DNA of 64,000 nt, from the NCBI RefSeq assembly GCF_016482785.1, contig NZ_JAEMXM010000009.1:54264-118263 (forward strand), in the 5' to 3' direction. The number at the start of each line of letters is the position of its first letter. The stretch's first letter is position 1. The notes under the pieces are model-generated. The model was given only the letters and a program-made list of their open reading frames with translations, did not search any database and had not been told where the DNA came from. Both the position numbers and the translations under genes were made by a program. The stretch comes from Paenibacillus alkalitolerans. Its GTDB lineage: Bacteria; Bacillota; Bacilli; Paenibacillales; YIM-B00363. Below, piece after piece: positions 18,403 through 26,918 of the stretch.

Positions 18403-19752
18403 ATGGGAAACCTGCTGCTCTGGTTGTTTTATTTTTTTACGCTTTATGCGTTCCTTCCGGGGTTGGTCAGCGGAATGTTCGGGTTTCGGGTATTCAAGAG
18501 AGGACGGTCGCAATCGGACATATGCTTGACTTTCGATGACGGCCCGGATCCGGTGTATACGCCTCAATTACTGGATTTGTTGAAGCGTTACGATATCAAG
18601 GCCACGTTTTTTATTGTAGGCAAGCACGCCGAAGAACATCCTGACATAGTTCGCAGAATGCATCGCGAAGGACATGCGATAGGGATACATAACTATCGCC
18701 ATAGATCCAACTGGCTGATGCGTCCTCAAACCGTAGTCAAACACGTTCGCCGCACAGCAAAGTTTATTGAGAGAGTAACCGGCGAGAAGGCTCAATTATA
18801 CCGCCCGCCTTGGGGGATACTGAATTTATTCGACTACACCAGCCGCAACGATCTTCACATTGTTTTATGGTCCGTGATGGTCAACGATTGGAGAAGGTCC
18901 ACCGGCGCGGACAAAATCCGAAACCGGATGCTCAAACGGTTAAAGGGCGGCCAAATATACTTGCTTCACGATTGCGGCAACACGTTCGGCGCTAACGCCG
19001 ACGCACCGAAAAATATGATCGCCGCGCTTGAACAGTTTTTGCCGACCGCATTGGACAGAGGTTTCCGCTTTGTGCGAGTAGACGATTTAATGCAGGTGAC
19101 CGCACGTATGGTAAAGAAGAAAATCGGTTGGGGTAAGCGATTGATAGTCGGCGCCTGGCTTGCCTGGGAGCGCTGTTTTCACGCGTTGTTCCGCTTGCAG
19201 CCGGCAAATCCGGAAGCGAATCGGAGCTTTTTGCATTTCCGGTTGACGGATTATCAAGGGGAAACGATCCGGTTGAATGAAGGCGAGACGCTTATGAAAG
19301 GCGATCGCGTCGTTGAGCTTCACATGGATAATGCATTATTATACGATCTAGGCAAAAAGTCGCGTTCACCGGTTCAATTGGCCATACAGCTCATTCGAGC
19401 GATGGAGCAAACGATGCCGCAGCTTGCTTCCATAATTTTGTCCCGAGCCGATGCGGCATCCATTAAAGCGGTCATGGGCATCACCATGGTTCACCGTGGA
19501 GTGGAGCAGTTCGGATTTACCGTGTCGGAACTGCCGAAGAGCTGGTTCGCTTCCGCTACCCGGCTGTATTTGCGAATCCTGCTCTCGGTTATTCATCCGA
19601 AAGGGGCGGAACGGCTCGGAGAACGTTCGGAGATGCTTGTGCCCAAACGGATCGCTATTTCAATGAAGGAAGTGTCCCGGCGCTATGGAGTCGCCCAAGT
19701 TACCGCATTAGAAACAGGACGGCCGGAAGCGACTGACGGACAACTGGCCTAA
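18403..19752 (+). CDS. Polysaccharide deacetylase family protein with C-terminal YkoP-like domain
   Basis: A 449-residue membrane-anchored protein. One or two N-terminal hydrophobic segments (1-27) precede a NodB-homology domain (about 38-235): TFDDGP at 43-48 with the catalytic and metal aspartates, the metal histidines H96 and H100 in HNYRHRS, and RPPWG at 134-138. The C-terminal ~200 residues resemble the YkoP-type domain found behind such deacetylases. The likely substrate is an N-acetylated polysaccharide such as peptidoglycan or chitin-like glycan; which one is not visible. ATG 18403 is preceded by AGGGGGAGAGCA. It may be transcribed from the promoter formed within the repeat array. Confidence 0.9.
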   Translation: MGNLLLWLFYFFTLYAFLPGLVSGMFGFRVFKRGRSQSDICLTFDDGPDPVYTPQLLDLLKRYDIKATFFIVGKHAEEHPDIVRRMHREGHAIGIHNYRHRSNWLMRPQTVVKHVRRTAKFIERVTGEKAQLYRPPWGILNLFDYTSRNDLHIVLWSVMVNDWRRSTGADKIRNRMLKRLKGGQIYLLHDCGNTFGANADAPKNMIAALEQFLPTALDRGFRFVRVDDLMQVTARMVKKKIGWGKRLIVGAWLAWERCFHALFRLQPANPEANRSFLHFRLTDYQGETIRLNEGETLMKGDRVVELHMDNALLYDLGKKSRSPVQLAIQLIRAMEQTMPQLASIILSRADAASIKAVMGITMVHRGVEQFGFTVSELPKSWFASATRLYLRILLSVIHPKGAERLGERSEMLVPKRIAISMKEVSRRYGVAQVTALETGRPEATDGQLA

Positions 19753-19780
19753 TACGTCTTTAATAGGCGCTTTCGTCGGC

Positions 19781-19827
19781 AACGGCTTGTACCGCAAATG
19801 TAAATATGCGGTGCAAGCCGTTATTAA
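19781..19827 (+). terminator. Strong hairpin after the deacetylase gene
   Basis: A 16-bp near-perfect stem AACGGCTTGTACCGCA / TGCGGTGCAAGCCGTT followed by ATTAATT. Likely terminator with a weak U-tract. Confidence 0.7.
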
Positions 19828-19975
19828 TTCCGATTGCGATTGATGGAGTTTCGGATTCATAAGCCGTAATGCTTATTTAACATTATTGCAATTTGGTGGG
19901 GGAAGGAATTTTCCCGATGAAAGAGAATAATAGGTTACTGGCAAATTTTGACCGTTAGGAAGAAGGCGGTGCATC

Positions 19976-21685
19976 GTGTTACGTGAATTGTTCGTCAATG
20001 CGGCCATTCTGATTTGCGGCTTGTACATTGGCAGCCAATTGTTTCGTCATTCGATCGTTCCACAATCGCCAAGGTGGCCTCGTATATATTACGGATGTTT
20101 CTTGGGGCTAATCGGCTCAGTCCTCATCCATTTTCACGCGAATATCGGGGAACTGCCTATCGATTTTTCGATTGTTCTTGTTTTACTGGCATCGATATAC
20201 TGCGGCTGGTCCGGATCCATTACAGCAGCTGTAGTTACCGGTTCGACGATAGCGACAATCGGCCAATTCACATCTCATGTTTCATTTAACGCTGTCATAC
20301 CCCTCGTTACGGCTGTGATCGGTTGTTTGTTAGCCCAGTGGAATGTACACCGTTTCGTGCAATGGTCCGCTATGGTGCTCATCGCGTTCATCCTGCAAAG
20401 CTTGGCCGTCGTATTGCAAACCGACAATTATGAAAATCTTTGGACGTCTCTTCCTCTTTACGGTTTGTCCCTCGCATCCGTCGCTTTCGCTGCAGACACC
20501 TTCGTTCGTTACGACAACAGCCGCCGGATCTTAGCCACTGAAAATACATATTTAACGCAACACGATTTGTTAACGGGTTTGCTCAACTTCCAGACGTTTC
20601 AATCCAGGCTTCAGCAATTGCTGGCGAACAATCGGAATTTGCTGTTTGTATTGATCGATTGCGATGACGTCAAGTCGTTGAATACGGAGCAAGGATTTCA
20701 TACGGTGGACGGAACGCTTAGGAACGTCGCGAATTTGCTCAGGGTTTGCTTCCCGGATGCGCTTATAATGGGGCGATACGGTTCGGACGAGTTCGCTGTA
20801 GTCATTCCCAAGAGCGAAGGGATTACGGAAGTGTTGCATGAGGCGCTGGAGCAACAGATCCCGAAACAAGCCGACATTCAACTGTCGTTCGGTTATGCCG
20901 TCTATCCGGATGAGGAGAAGGACCCCATCGCATTCGTTACCTTGGTGCAAAGACGATTGTTGGAATCAAAGCGGAGACTGTGGCTTCAGCGGGAGGCGCA
21001 CTGGCTCCATAGCGAGAGGTTGAAGGCGGTCGGAGAGCTTGCCGCGGCGATGGCGCACGAGATCCGAAATCCGTTGACGACGGTGAAAGGCTTCCTCCAA
21101 GTTTCAAGAAAAAGCAATTACAACATAGCTTCTTATTACGATATCATCATGCATGAAATCAAGAGAATGAGCGAATTGACCGCGGAATTTCTGCAATTTT
21201 CCAAACCCGTCGTCCACTCGCCGAAGCTCATCCCCCTTCAGGATTGCGTTCTGGCAGGAATTCAACTTACCGAATCGGATATTACAAGCCACGGGCATCA
21301 TCTGCATATCGTCGCGGAAGAAGAACCTCTTTATGCATGGTTGGATAAAGATAAGATGGTTCAGGTGCTCCTGAACGTGATCCGCAACGGAATCGAAGCG
21401 ATGGATGAAAGCGGCGCATTGACGATAGCCGTTGCCCGCAGAGGCGAATACGGCATAATAGAGATCGCCGACACAGGCAGAGGCATACCTGAAAACCACC
21501 TGGATAGGTTATTCCAACCCTTCTTCTCTACCAAATCAAAGGGTACGGGCCTCGGGTTGTCGATTTGTCAGCGCATTGTGAGCGAACACGGCGGGTATAT
21601 CTCGGTACGAAGCAAGGTCGGCGTCGGCACTTCCTTCACGATCCGGCTTCCTCTTGCGCCGGCGGAAGAACAATTCCTGACATAA
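19976..21685 (+). CDS. Hybrid GGDEF-domain sensor histidine kinase
   Basis: A 569-residue protein. About six N-terminal hydrophobic segments (1-180, 5TMR-LYT-like) are followed by a GGDEF-type domain (about 196-335): the metal aspartates are in DCDD, the N-x3-G motif is present, and the signature reads GSDEF rather than GGDEF. A HisKA domain follows (MAHEIRNPLTTVKG, phosphoacceptor His about 360), then a HATPase domain with N-box VIRNGIEAM, DTGRGIP and the GTGLGLS G2 box. The kinase half resembles sporulation kinases (KinB type). Whether the GGDEF domain is a cyclase or a nucleotide sensor is open. Start GTG 19976 follows AAGGCGG. No response regulator is adjacent. Confidence 0.88.
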   Translation: MLRELFVNAAILICGLYIGSQLFRHSIVPQSPRWPRIYYGCFLGLIGSVLIHFHANIGELPIDFSIVLVLLASIYCGWSGSITAAVVTGSTIATIGQFTSHVSFNAVIPLVTAVIGCLLAQWNVHRFVQWSAMVLIAFILQSLAVVLQTDNYENLWTSLPLYGLSLASVAFAADTFVRYDNSRRILATENTYLTQHDLLTGLLNFQTFQSRLQQLLANNRNLLFVLIDCDDVKSLNTEQGFHTVDGTLRNVANLLRVCFPDALIMGRYGSDEFAVVIPKSEGITEVLHEALEQQIPKQADIQLSFGYAVYPDEEKDPIAFVTLVQRRLLESKRRLWLQREAHWLHSERLKAVGELAAAMAHEIRNPLTTVKGFLQVSRKSNYNIASYYDIIMHEIKRMSELTAEFLQFSKPVVHSPKLIPLQDCVLAGIQLTESDITSHGHHLHIVAEEEPLYAWLDKDKMVQVLLNVIRNGIEAMDESGALTIAVARRGEYGIIEIADTGRGIPENHLDRLFQPFFSTKSKGTGLGLSICQRIVSEHGGYISVRSKVGVGTSFTIRLPLAPAEEQFLT

Positions 21686-21745
21686 ACGGCCGGAATAAAG
21701 GATACCCTACTAGTGGGAAATTCAAGAAATTGCGAGGATACTGTT

Positions 21746-22696
21746 TTGATACAAACATGGGCTGTGACGGAGAAAGGTGAAATCCGGGAGAATGTGCCGC
21801 TCGACCGGCTTCAAACTCCCGAGTACAAATGGTACTGGGTCGATTTCGATCGACCGACCGAAGAAGAGATCAAATTGTTGGATTCTCATTTTCACTTTCA
21901 TCCCCTGGCGGTGGAAGATTGCATGCATTTGCTGCAGCGCCCGAAACTGGATCATTACGACGACGTTCATTTTTTCGTACTGCATACGTTGAACGGTTCT
22001 ACGCTTGTTGCCGATGAATTGGATCTCTTCTTATCGGGGAATTATTTGGTCACGTTTCATCTGAATTACATTGCGGAGCTTGATGACGCTCTTAAGAAGT
22101 GGTTGATGAGCCCTGAGGCGGCCTCGCAAGGGCCGGTTTTTGCGGCATACAACATAATAGATAAGATCGTGGACGGTTACTTCCCTACGGTTTTCCGCAT
22201 AGAGGACGAATTGTTCGATTTGGAAGGCAACCGTTCGATGCGCGGCAACAACGAAATTATGGATCGCGTGTTCGAAGTTCGGGGCCAGCTGTTGAAGCTG
22301 CGGCGGACCGTATTTCCGATGAGGGAATTGTTGTACCGGATCGTGAATTCGGAGCGAATAAACGGGATGGGGCCGTTTCGCGCATATTTCACTGATATTT
22401 ACGATCATTTGCTGAAGCTCTCGGACGTGATCGAATCGAACCGGGATATGACGGCGGACATTCGGGACAGCTATATTTCGTTGAATTCAGACCGGATGAA
22501 TACGATTATGAAGACGTTGACCGTCATTACGACCATTTTCATGCCGCTGACCTTTATTGCAGGCGTTTACGGGATGAATTTTGCAGTAATGCCGGAATTG
22601 TCGTTGAAGTATGGGTATTACATCATACTTGCCGTAATGTTTTCGATAGGTGTAGGCATGTTCGCGTGGTTTAAGGGTAAAGGCTGGTTCGATTAG
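21746..22696 (+). CDS. corA: CorA-family magnesium/cobalt transporter
   Basis: A 316-residue divalent cation channel. The cytoplasmic N-terminal domain fills most of the protein and two membrane helices close it. The selectivity motif GMN is at about residue 273 in AGVYGMNF, and the loop PELSLKYGYY follows it. The TTG at 21746 has GAGGAT 6 bases upstream and gives the family length; a GTG at 21713 would add 11 residues. The gene follows the hybrid kinase by about 60 bases, so they may share a transcript. Confidence 0.95.
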   Translation: MIQTWAVTEKGEIRENVPLDRLQTPEYKWYWVDFDRPTEEEIKLLDSHFHFHPLAVEDCMHLLQRPKLDHYDDVHFFVLHTLNGSTLVADELDLFLSGNYLVTFHLNYIAELDDALKKWLMSPEAASQGPVFAAYNIIDKIVDGYFPTVFRIEDELFDLEGNRSMRGNNEIMDRVFEVRGQLLKLRRTVFPMRELLYRIVNSERINGMGPFRAYFTDIYDHLLKLSDVIESNRDMTADIRDSYISLNSDRMNTIMKTLTVITTIFMPLTFIAGVYGMNFAVMPELSLKYGYYIILAVMFSIGVGMFAWFKGKGWFD

Positions 22697-22812
22697 CAGT
22701 CATTTCAGCAAATTGATAGCCAAATTGTTCATGTTTTGCGATTTCGTGCATGTACTTTGAAAACGTTTTTTCGTAAGATGGGCTAAGAGTCGGACAAAAG
22801 GAGTTGAGTCTT

Positions 22813-23577
22813 GTGAGCAAAGCGAAAGTCGGATTGCAAATGTACACACTTCGGGACGAGACAGCGAAAGATTTTCTCGGAACATTGCGTGAAGTGGCGA
22901 AGTTGGGATATCAAGGAGTAGAATTCGCCGGTTACGGCGGAATGCCCGCGGCGGATCTTCGAGCGGAATTGGACGGCTTGGGCCTTGTTTCTTTGGGCAG
23001 CCACGTGCCGCTTGACCGGATGTTGGAAGCGGCGGAAGAGGAAATTGAGTTCAACCTGACGTTGGGCAGCAAATACCTTATTGTTCCGTGGTTGAACGAA
23101 AACCGTTATGCCGACGAAGCGGCCATCCGCGAAACAATCAAAGATTTGGAATCGATCGGCAAAAAGTGCGCGGAACGCGGGTTGGTTTTCTGTTATCACA
23201 ATCACTCGTTCGAGCTGGAGAAATCCGTCGGCGGGCAAGTGATGCTGGATGCGATTTTCAGCGGAGTGTCGCCGGAATATTTATCCGTTGAACTTGATGC
23301 ATGCTGGGTGCATAACGCCGGTGCGAACCCGATCGCTTATATCGAGAAATACAGCGGACGCATACCGTTGGTGCATTTCAAAGATTTGAACCGGGAAGGC
23401 GGCAATGTTCAGACGGTGGAGCTCGGCCGCGGAGAGGTCGATTTGATCGGCATTGCGAAAGCCGCTTCGGAAGCGGGGACGGAATGGTTGATCGTCGAGC
23501 AGGACAATTGCCAGAGTCCGCCGCTTGTAAGCGTCGGCAATTCAATCGAATGGATGAGACAACAAGGACTGAGATAA
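22813..23577 (+). CDS. Sugar phosphate isomerase/epimerase (xylose isomerase-like TIM barrel)
   Basis: A 254-residue protein of the AP-endonuclease-2 superfamily. Metal-ligand regions are visible: YHNHSFELE (His and Glu), SVELDACWVHNAG (Glu, Asp, His), VHFKDLN, and a late glutamate in LIVEQDNC. Such proteins isomerise or epimerise sugars, inositols or keto-sugars. The GTG at 22813 has AAGGAG 9 bases upstream. It is followed 43 bases later by a Gfo/Idh/MocA dehydrogenase, a common catabolic pairing; the exact sugar is unknown. The 116-base leader contains a degenerate relative of the repeat element. Confidence 0.88.
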   Translation: MSKAKVGLQMYTLRDETAKDFLGTLREVAKLGYQGVEFAGYGGMPAADLRAELDGLGLVSLGSHVPLDRMLEAAEEEIEFNLTLGSKYLIVPWLNENRYADEAAIRETIKDLESIGKKCAERGLVFCYHNHSFELEKSVGGQVMLDAIFSGVSPEYLSVELDACWVHNAGANPIAYIEKYSGRIPLVHFKDLNREGGNVQTVELGRGEVDLIGIAKAASEAGTEWLIVEQDNCQSPPLVSVGNSIEWMRQQGLR

Positions 23578-23620
23578 TAAAAGCAATAGTGAACAATTGT
23601 AAACGGGGAGGAGTTTTGAA

Positions 23621-24706
23621 ATGGCGAAGGATATGGTAAGAGTAGGTATTGTGGGCTGCGGCGGCATCGCTTTTGGAAAACATATGCCAAGCCTCGCCAA
23701 GTTAAAGAACGTGGAGATGGTCGCTTTTGCCGACATCGAAGCGGACCGCGCCGAGAAAGCGGCGGCTCAATACGGCGCCGAGGGAGCGAAAACATACACG
23801 GACTACCGCAAGCTTCTCGAAGACAAGTCGATCGACGTTGTGCATGTTTGCACGCCGAACGACTCGCACGCGGATATTACGGTGAATGCGTTAGAGGCCG
23901 GTAAACACGTCATGTGCGAGAAGCCGATGGCCAAGACGGCGGAAGGCGCCCGAAAAATGGTGGAAGCGGCGAAGCGGACAGGAAAGAAATTGACGATCGG
24001 GTATAACAACCGGTTCCGTAAAGACAGCCAGTACTTGAAGCAGGTATGCGACAGCGGCGAGCTTGGCGAAATTTATTTGGCCAAGGCGCTGGCGATTCGC
24101 CGCCGCGCCGTACCGACCTGGGGCGTGTTTTTGGATTTGGAGAAGCAAGGCGGCGGACCGTTGATCGACATCGGCACTCACGCCCTTGATTTGACTCTAT
24201 GGATGATGAACAACTATGAACCGCGCAGCGTTGTGGGGAACGTATACCATAAGCTGGGCAGCCGGGAAAACGCAGCCAACGCATGGGGACCGTGGGATCC
24301 GGAGAAGTTTAAAGTGGAGGACTCCGCATTCGGATTTATTACGATGAAGAACGGCGCGACCATAATTCTGGAATCCAGTTGGGCGTTAAATACGCTGCAG
24401 ATCGGCGAAGCGAAGTGCGTGCTTTGCGGCACGGAAGGCGGCGCGGATATGGAGAACGGATTGCGGTTGAACGGCGAGCGTTACAGCCGTCTGTTCGTCA
24501 ACGAAGTGGATCTTAAGGCCGGCGGGGTTGCTTTCTATGAAGGAAAAGCGGAATCCGACGCCGAATTGGAAGCGAGATTGTGGATCGACAGCATCGTTAA
24601 CGATACCGAGCCTGTGGTCAAACCGGAACAGGCGCTAGTGGTGACTCAAATCTTGGAAGCAATCTACGAATCCGCAAATACTGGCAAACCGATATTTTTC
24701 GACTAA
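23621..24706 (+). CDS. Gfo/Idh/MocA-family oxidoreductase
   Basis: A 361-residue NAD(P)-dependent dehydrogenase. The N-terminal Rossmann fold begins GIVGCGGIAFGKH, and the catalytic lysine is in CEKPMAKT at about 103-110. The C-terminal alpha/beta domain has the usual GGGPLIDIGTHALD segment supplying the histidine. Substrates in this family are sugars, inositols or glycosides. ATG 23621 has GGGGAGGAG 7-9 bases upstream. It forms an operon with the isomerase and ends at a terminator shared with the convergent AraC regulator, which may control the pair. Confidence 0.9.
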   Translation: MAKDMVRVGIVGCGGIAFGKHMPSLAKLKNVEMVAFADIEADRAEKAAAQYGAEGAKTYTDYRKLLEDKSIDVVHVCTPNDSHADITVNALEAGKHVMCEKPMAKTAEGARKMVEAAKRTGKKLTIGYNNRFRKDSQYLKQVCDSGELGEIYLAKALAIRRRAVPTWGVFLDLEKQGGGPLIDIGTHALDLTLWMMNNYEPRSVVGNVYHKLGSRENAANAWGPWDPEKFKVEDSAFGFITMKNGATIILESSWALNTLQIGEAKCVLCGTEGGADMENGLRLNGERYSRLFVNEVDLKAGGVAFYEGKAESDAELEARLWIDSIVNDTEPVVKPEQALVVTQILEAIYESANTGKPIFFD

Positions 24707-24723
24707 TATTTTTAAGAAAATCG

Positions 24724-24761
24724 AAAGCTCGAGATCGGAAATTCTTTTGATCTCGAGCTTT
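24724..24761. terminator. Bidirectional terminator
   Basis: A 13-bp perfect stem AAAGCTCGAGATC / GATCTCGAGCTTT between the stops at 24706 (+) and 24763 (-), with U-rich flanks. Confidence 0.9.
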
Positions 24762-24762
24762 A

Positions 24763-25584
24763 TTATTCCTTTGCGGAGCGATAATCCCGCGGAGACGAGC
24801 CGTATTTTTCTTTAAAACGACGGTGGAAGTACGAATAGCTTCCGAATCCCGAAGTTTCGGCTACTTGTTCAAGCGTTAACGGACTGTACAGCATACGTTC
24901 CAAAGCAACCTCGAGACGAATGTCCATGGCATGCTGCATGATGCTTTTACCGAACATCTCCTTGTACAGATGCACCGCACGGGATACGCTTAGTCCGACA
25001 TGATCCGCTACATCGGAGACGGTAAACGACGAAAGCGCGTGCTCTTCCACAAATGTTTTCATGCGGATCGCGGGGATCGACCGGTTGTCCGACGGCGTTT
25101 TCCCGTAGATGGCAATAAAGCGTTCGATTTGCAAACAAAGCACCTTCATCAGGTGTTCGCTAATTTGCAAACCGATACCGTCGCCTTTGCGCCGCTCCGC
25201 TACGATATTGCGAAAGTGGGGGAGCCAATGATTGTGCAGGGACACTTTCAGTTTTTGCGGAGGATGATTGCGCCCCCACCACCGGTCGAGCCAATCGCCG
25301 CGGCAAAAGATAAAATAATCGCCGCTTGACGCTTTTGTTTCCTTCGGTTCATCTTTCGATCTGAAACTCTCTTCTATCAATAGTTCATACGGATCGGAAG
25401 GTTTAAAGAGCTGCAGGTCGCCGGGTTCGATTTCGGTCAACTTGCCGTTTATCAATACTTTGCACTTTCCTTCGCTTTGAAGTCGGAACAAGTATTGCTT
25501 CAAGCCTTCTCTTGCGGAAGAGTGAAATGGTTTAGTATGATAAGAATATCCTGCGGATAAAACCTCAATATCTTGTTGTTTCAT
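24763..25584 (-). CDS. AraC-family transcriptional regulator
   Basis: A 273-residue regulator with an N-terminal cupin-like sensing domain (about 1-110, EIEPGDLQLFKPSDPYEL) and a C-terminal double HTH (about 175-273): first HTH LSSFTVSDVADHVGLSVSRAVHLYK split across 180-205, second LEQVAETSGFGSYSYFHRRFKEKYG, ending SPRDYR. ATG 25584 follows AGGAGG by 8 bases; the frame stays open 26 codons upstream without a better site. It is convergent with the isomerase/oxidoreductase pair, its most plausible target. Confidence 0.9.
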   Translation of the reverse strand: MKQQDIEVLSAGYSYHTKPFHSSAREGLKQYLFRLQSEGKCKVLINGKLTEIEPGDLQLFKPSDPYELLIEESFRSKDEPKETKASSGDYFIFCRGDWLDRWWGRNHPPQKLKVSLHNHWLPHFRNIVAERRKGDGIGLQISEHLMKVLCLQIERFIAIYGKTPSDNRSIPAIRMKTFVEEHALSSFTVSDVADHVGLSVSRAVHLYKEMFGKSIMQHAMDIRLEVALERMLYSPLTLEQVAETSGFGSYSYFHRRFKEKYGSSPRDYRSAKE

Positions 25585-25690
25585 GAGAACTATCCTCCTA
25601 TTGACCATACATATTGTAACAAATAATTTCATAGAGCAGCGAAGATTTTTAGCAGCCTTCAATCCCCGCTAATTTCTCGACTTAGGAGAG

Positions 25691-25716
25691 GCAACCCTTT
25701 GACGGGTTGCTTTTTT
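25691..25716 (+). terminator. Orphan terminator hairpin
   Basis: GCAACCC-TTTGAC-GGGTTGC followed by TTTTTT on the plus strand. No plus-strand gene ends upstream of it; the nearest plus-strand gene ends 985 bases away, and the AraC gene runs the other way. Confidence 0.75.
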
Positions 25717-25838
25717 AACATCAGGCGCACGACCTGCAAATTGCAAAGATGGCAAGTCATCGATTTAAAGCGTTAATTCGATATAGCAAAATAATTAATA
25801 ATAAATTTTTACTGTTTATGAAAAATATACTAGACAAG

Positions 25839-25901
25839 TATAATTATTCATGTTAATATAAAAACAACGTTAAGGACAAACATCGACAAACATAGACAAA
25901 C
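25839..25901 (+). promoter_or_regulatory. -10 element and 10-bp phased direct repeats before the DUF5317 gene
   Basis: A perfect TATAAT lies at 25839-25844 in AT-rich DNA; the -35 is poor. Downstream, GACAAAC occurs at 25875, 25885 and 25895, exactly 10 bases apart, with GACAAGT at 25833. The repeats lie between the promoter and the start codon and look like an operator. Confidence 0.5.
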
Positions 25902-25920
25902 TTCTAAGCGGTGAAACGAC

Positions 25921-26517
25921 ATGGTTTATGACGGCATTGTGATAGGATTGGTCGTCGGACTGATCAGAAGCGGTTTTTTTCAAGGCCTCCGAGGTTTGTC
26001 TCAGCTTAAACTGGTTGCCGGCTGGATTTTTCCTCTACTGTTGATCTTGCAATTCATAGTATTTTTCTTGCAAGGTCGATATGAGGTTGTTACTCAGTAT
26101 AGTGGTTACTTCTTCATGGCGGTATATGTTGCAGGACTCATATTCTTGTTCCTCAATCGAGAGAATAGCGGATTCAAGCTAATTTTTACAGGAGTGTTTC
26201 TTAACTTTCTTGTAATGGCATTGAATGGTGGTGTGATGCCGGTATCCATTGAAGCGGCTGAGGTGCTTGGAGGGAATTTTGTAGCGGAGCTTCAAAACAA
26301 CGATGTTATTTACAAACATGCAATGCTTCGGGAAGATACGTTATTACCGTTTCTAGGGGATATCATCCCGTTAACTTCACCGTATCCTAGGCAACAAGTC
26401 ATAAGCATCGGTGACATTGTTATGAATATTGGCATATATGTTTTTCTGCAGAGTGTAATGGTGCATTCAAAGCATAACAACAAGGAATCACTTCAAAAGA
26501 GCTCCGAAGCATCCTAA
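25921..26517 (+). CDS. DUF5317 membrane protein
   Basis: A 198-residue protein with about five hydrophobic segments. The conserved family block NGGVMPVSIEAAE follows the third or fourth segment, and a conserved luminal loop DTLLPFLGDIIPL leads to the last membrane segment. The function of DUF5317 is unknown. ATG 25921 has only a weak GGTGA ribosome site. Base composition is much more AT-rich than the surroundings, suggesting transfer. It is followed by two tiny paralogous peptide genes and a shared terminator, so the three form one unit. Confidence 0.85.
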   Translation: MVYDGIVIGLVVGLIRSGFFQGLRGLSQLKLVAGWIFPLLLILQFIVFFLQGRYEVVTQYSGYFFMAVYVAGLIFLFLNRENSGFKLIFTGVFLNFLVMALNGGVMPVSIEAAEVLGGNFVAELQNNDVIYKHAMLREDTLLPFLGDIIPLTSPYPRQQVISIGDIVMNIGIYVFLQSVMVHSKHNNKESLQKSSEAS

Positions 26518-26562
26518 AAAAGTATAATAAAGAATTTAAATATTATAGAGGAGGAACCTCTT

Positions 26563-26667
26563 ATGAAAAAACGTTTAGAAGGTATTCAGTTCAGCAAGTT
26601 GGTTTTCAACGCGATCATTGTAGCATCTGTAATTGTAGCTTTGACTTCCGGATATCAAATTGACTAA
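26563..26667 (+). CDS. Small 34-residue membrane peptide, copy 1
   Basis: The ORF starts at ATG 26563 behind GAGGAGGAA. It encodes a basic N terminus (MKKRLEG), a single hydrophobic helix (about 13-28) and the polar C terminus SGYQID. There is no cysteine. Copy 2 next door is identical at 27 of 34 positions, with the last nine residues the same, so selection on the peptide is likely. Function is not known; a secreted signal, a small membrane subunit or a toxin-like peptide are all possible. Confidence 0.75.
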   Translation: MKKRLEGIQFSKLVFNAIIVASVIVALTSGYQID

Positions 26668-26697
26668 TTATTAAATATTTAAGGAGGAAATATTATT

Positions 26698-26802
26698 ATG
26701 AAGAAAATGTTAGAAGGCGTTCAGTTCGGGAAACTCTTCATTAATGTGATAATCGTTGCTTCCGTAATTATAGCTTTGACTTCTGGATATCAAATTGACT
26801 AA
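26698..26802 (+). CDS. Small 34-residue membrane peptide, copy 2
   Basis: The ORF starts 30 bases after copy 1, behind AAGGAGGAA. It begins MKKMLEGVQF and ends ALTSGYQID. The seven differences from copy 1 (positions 4, 8, 11, 14, 15, 17, 25) are mostly conservative and hydrophobic. The DNA of the two copies differs at many third positions, so the duplication is not recent. A strong terminator follows. Confidence 0.75.
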   Translation: MKKMLEGVQFGKLFINVIIVASVIIALTSGYQID

Positions 26803-26816
26803 TTGAATAATCAAAA

Positions 26817-26848
26817 AACGCCGGAGTTTCCGGCGTTTTTTTTTTCTC
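26817..26848 (+). terminator. Terminator of the DUF5317/peptide unit
   Basis: AACGCCGG-AGTTT-CCGGCGTT followed by a run of about ten T. Confidence 0.95.
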
Positions 26849-26918
26849 ACTATAAATTTGGGGATCATTTTAGTATAATTAAAGAAATAGAAGGTCCTCT
26901 TAGGAGGGAGAAATCAGT

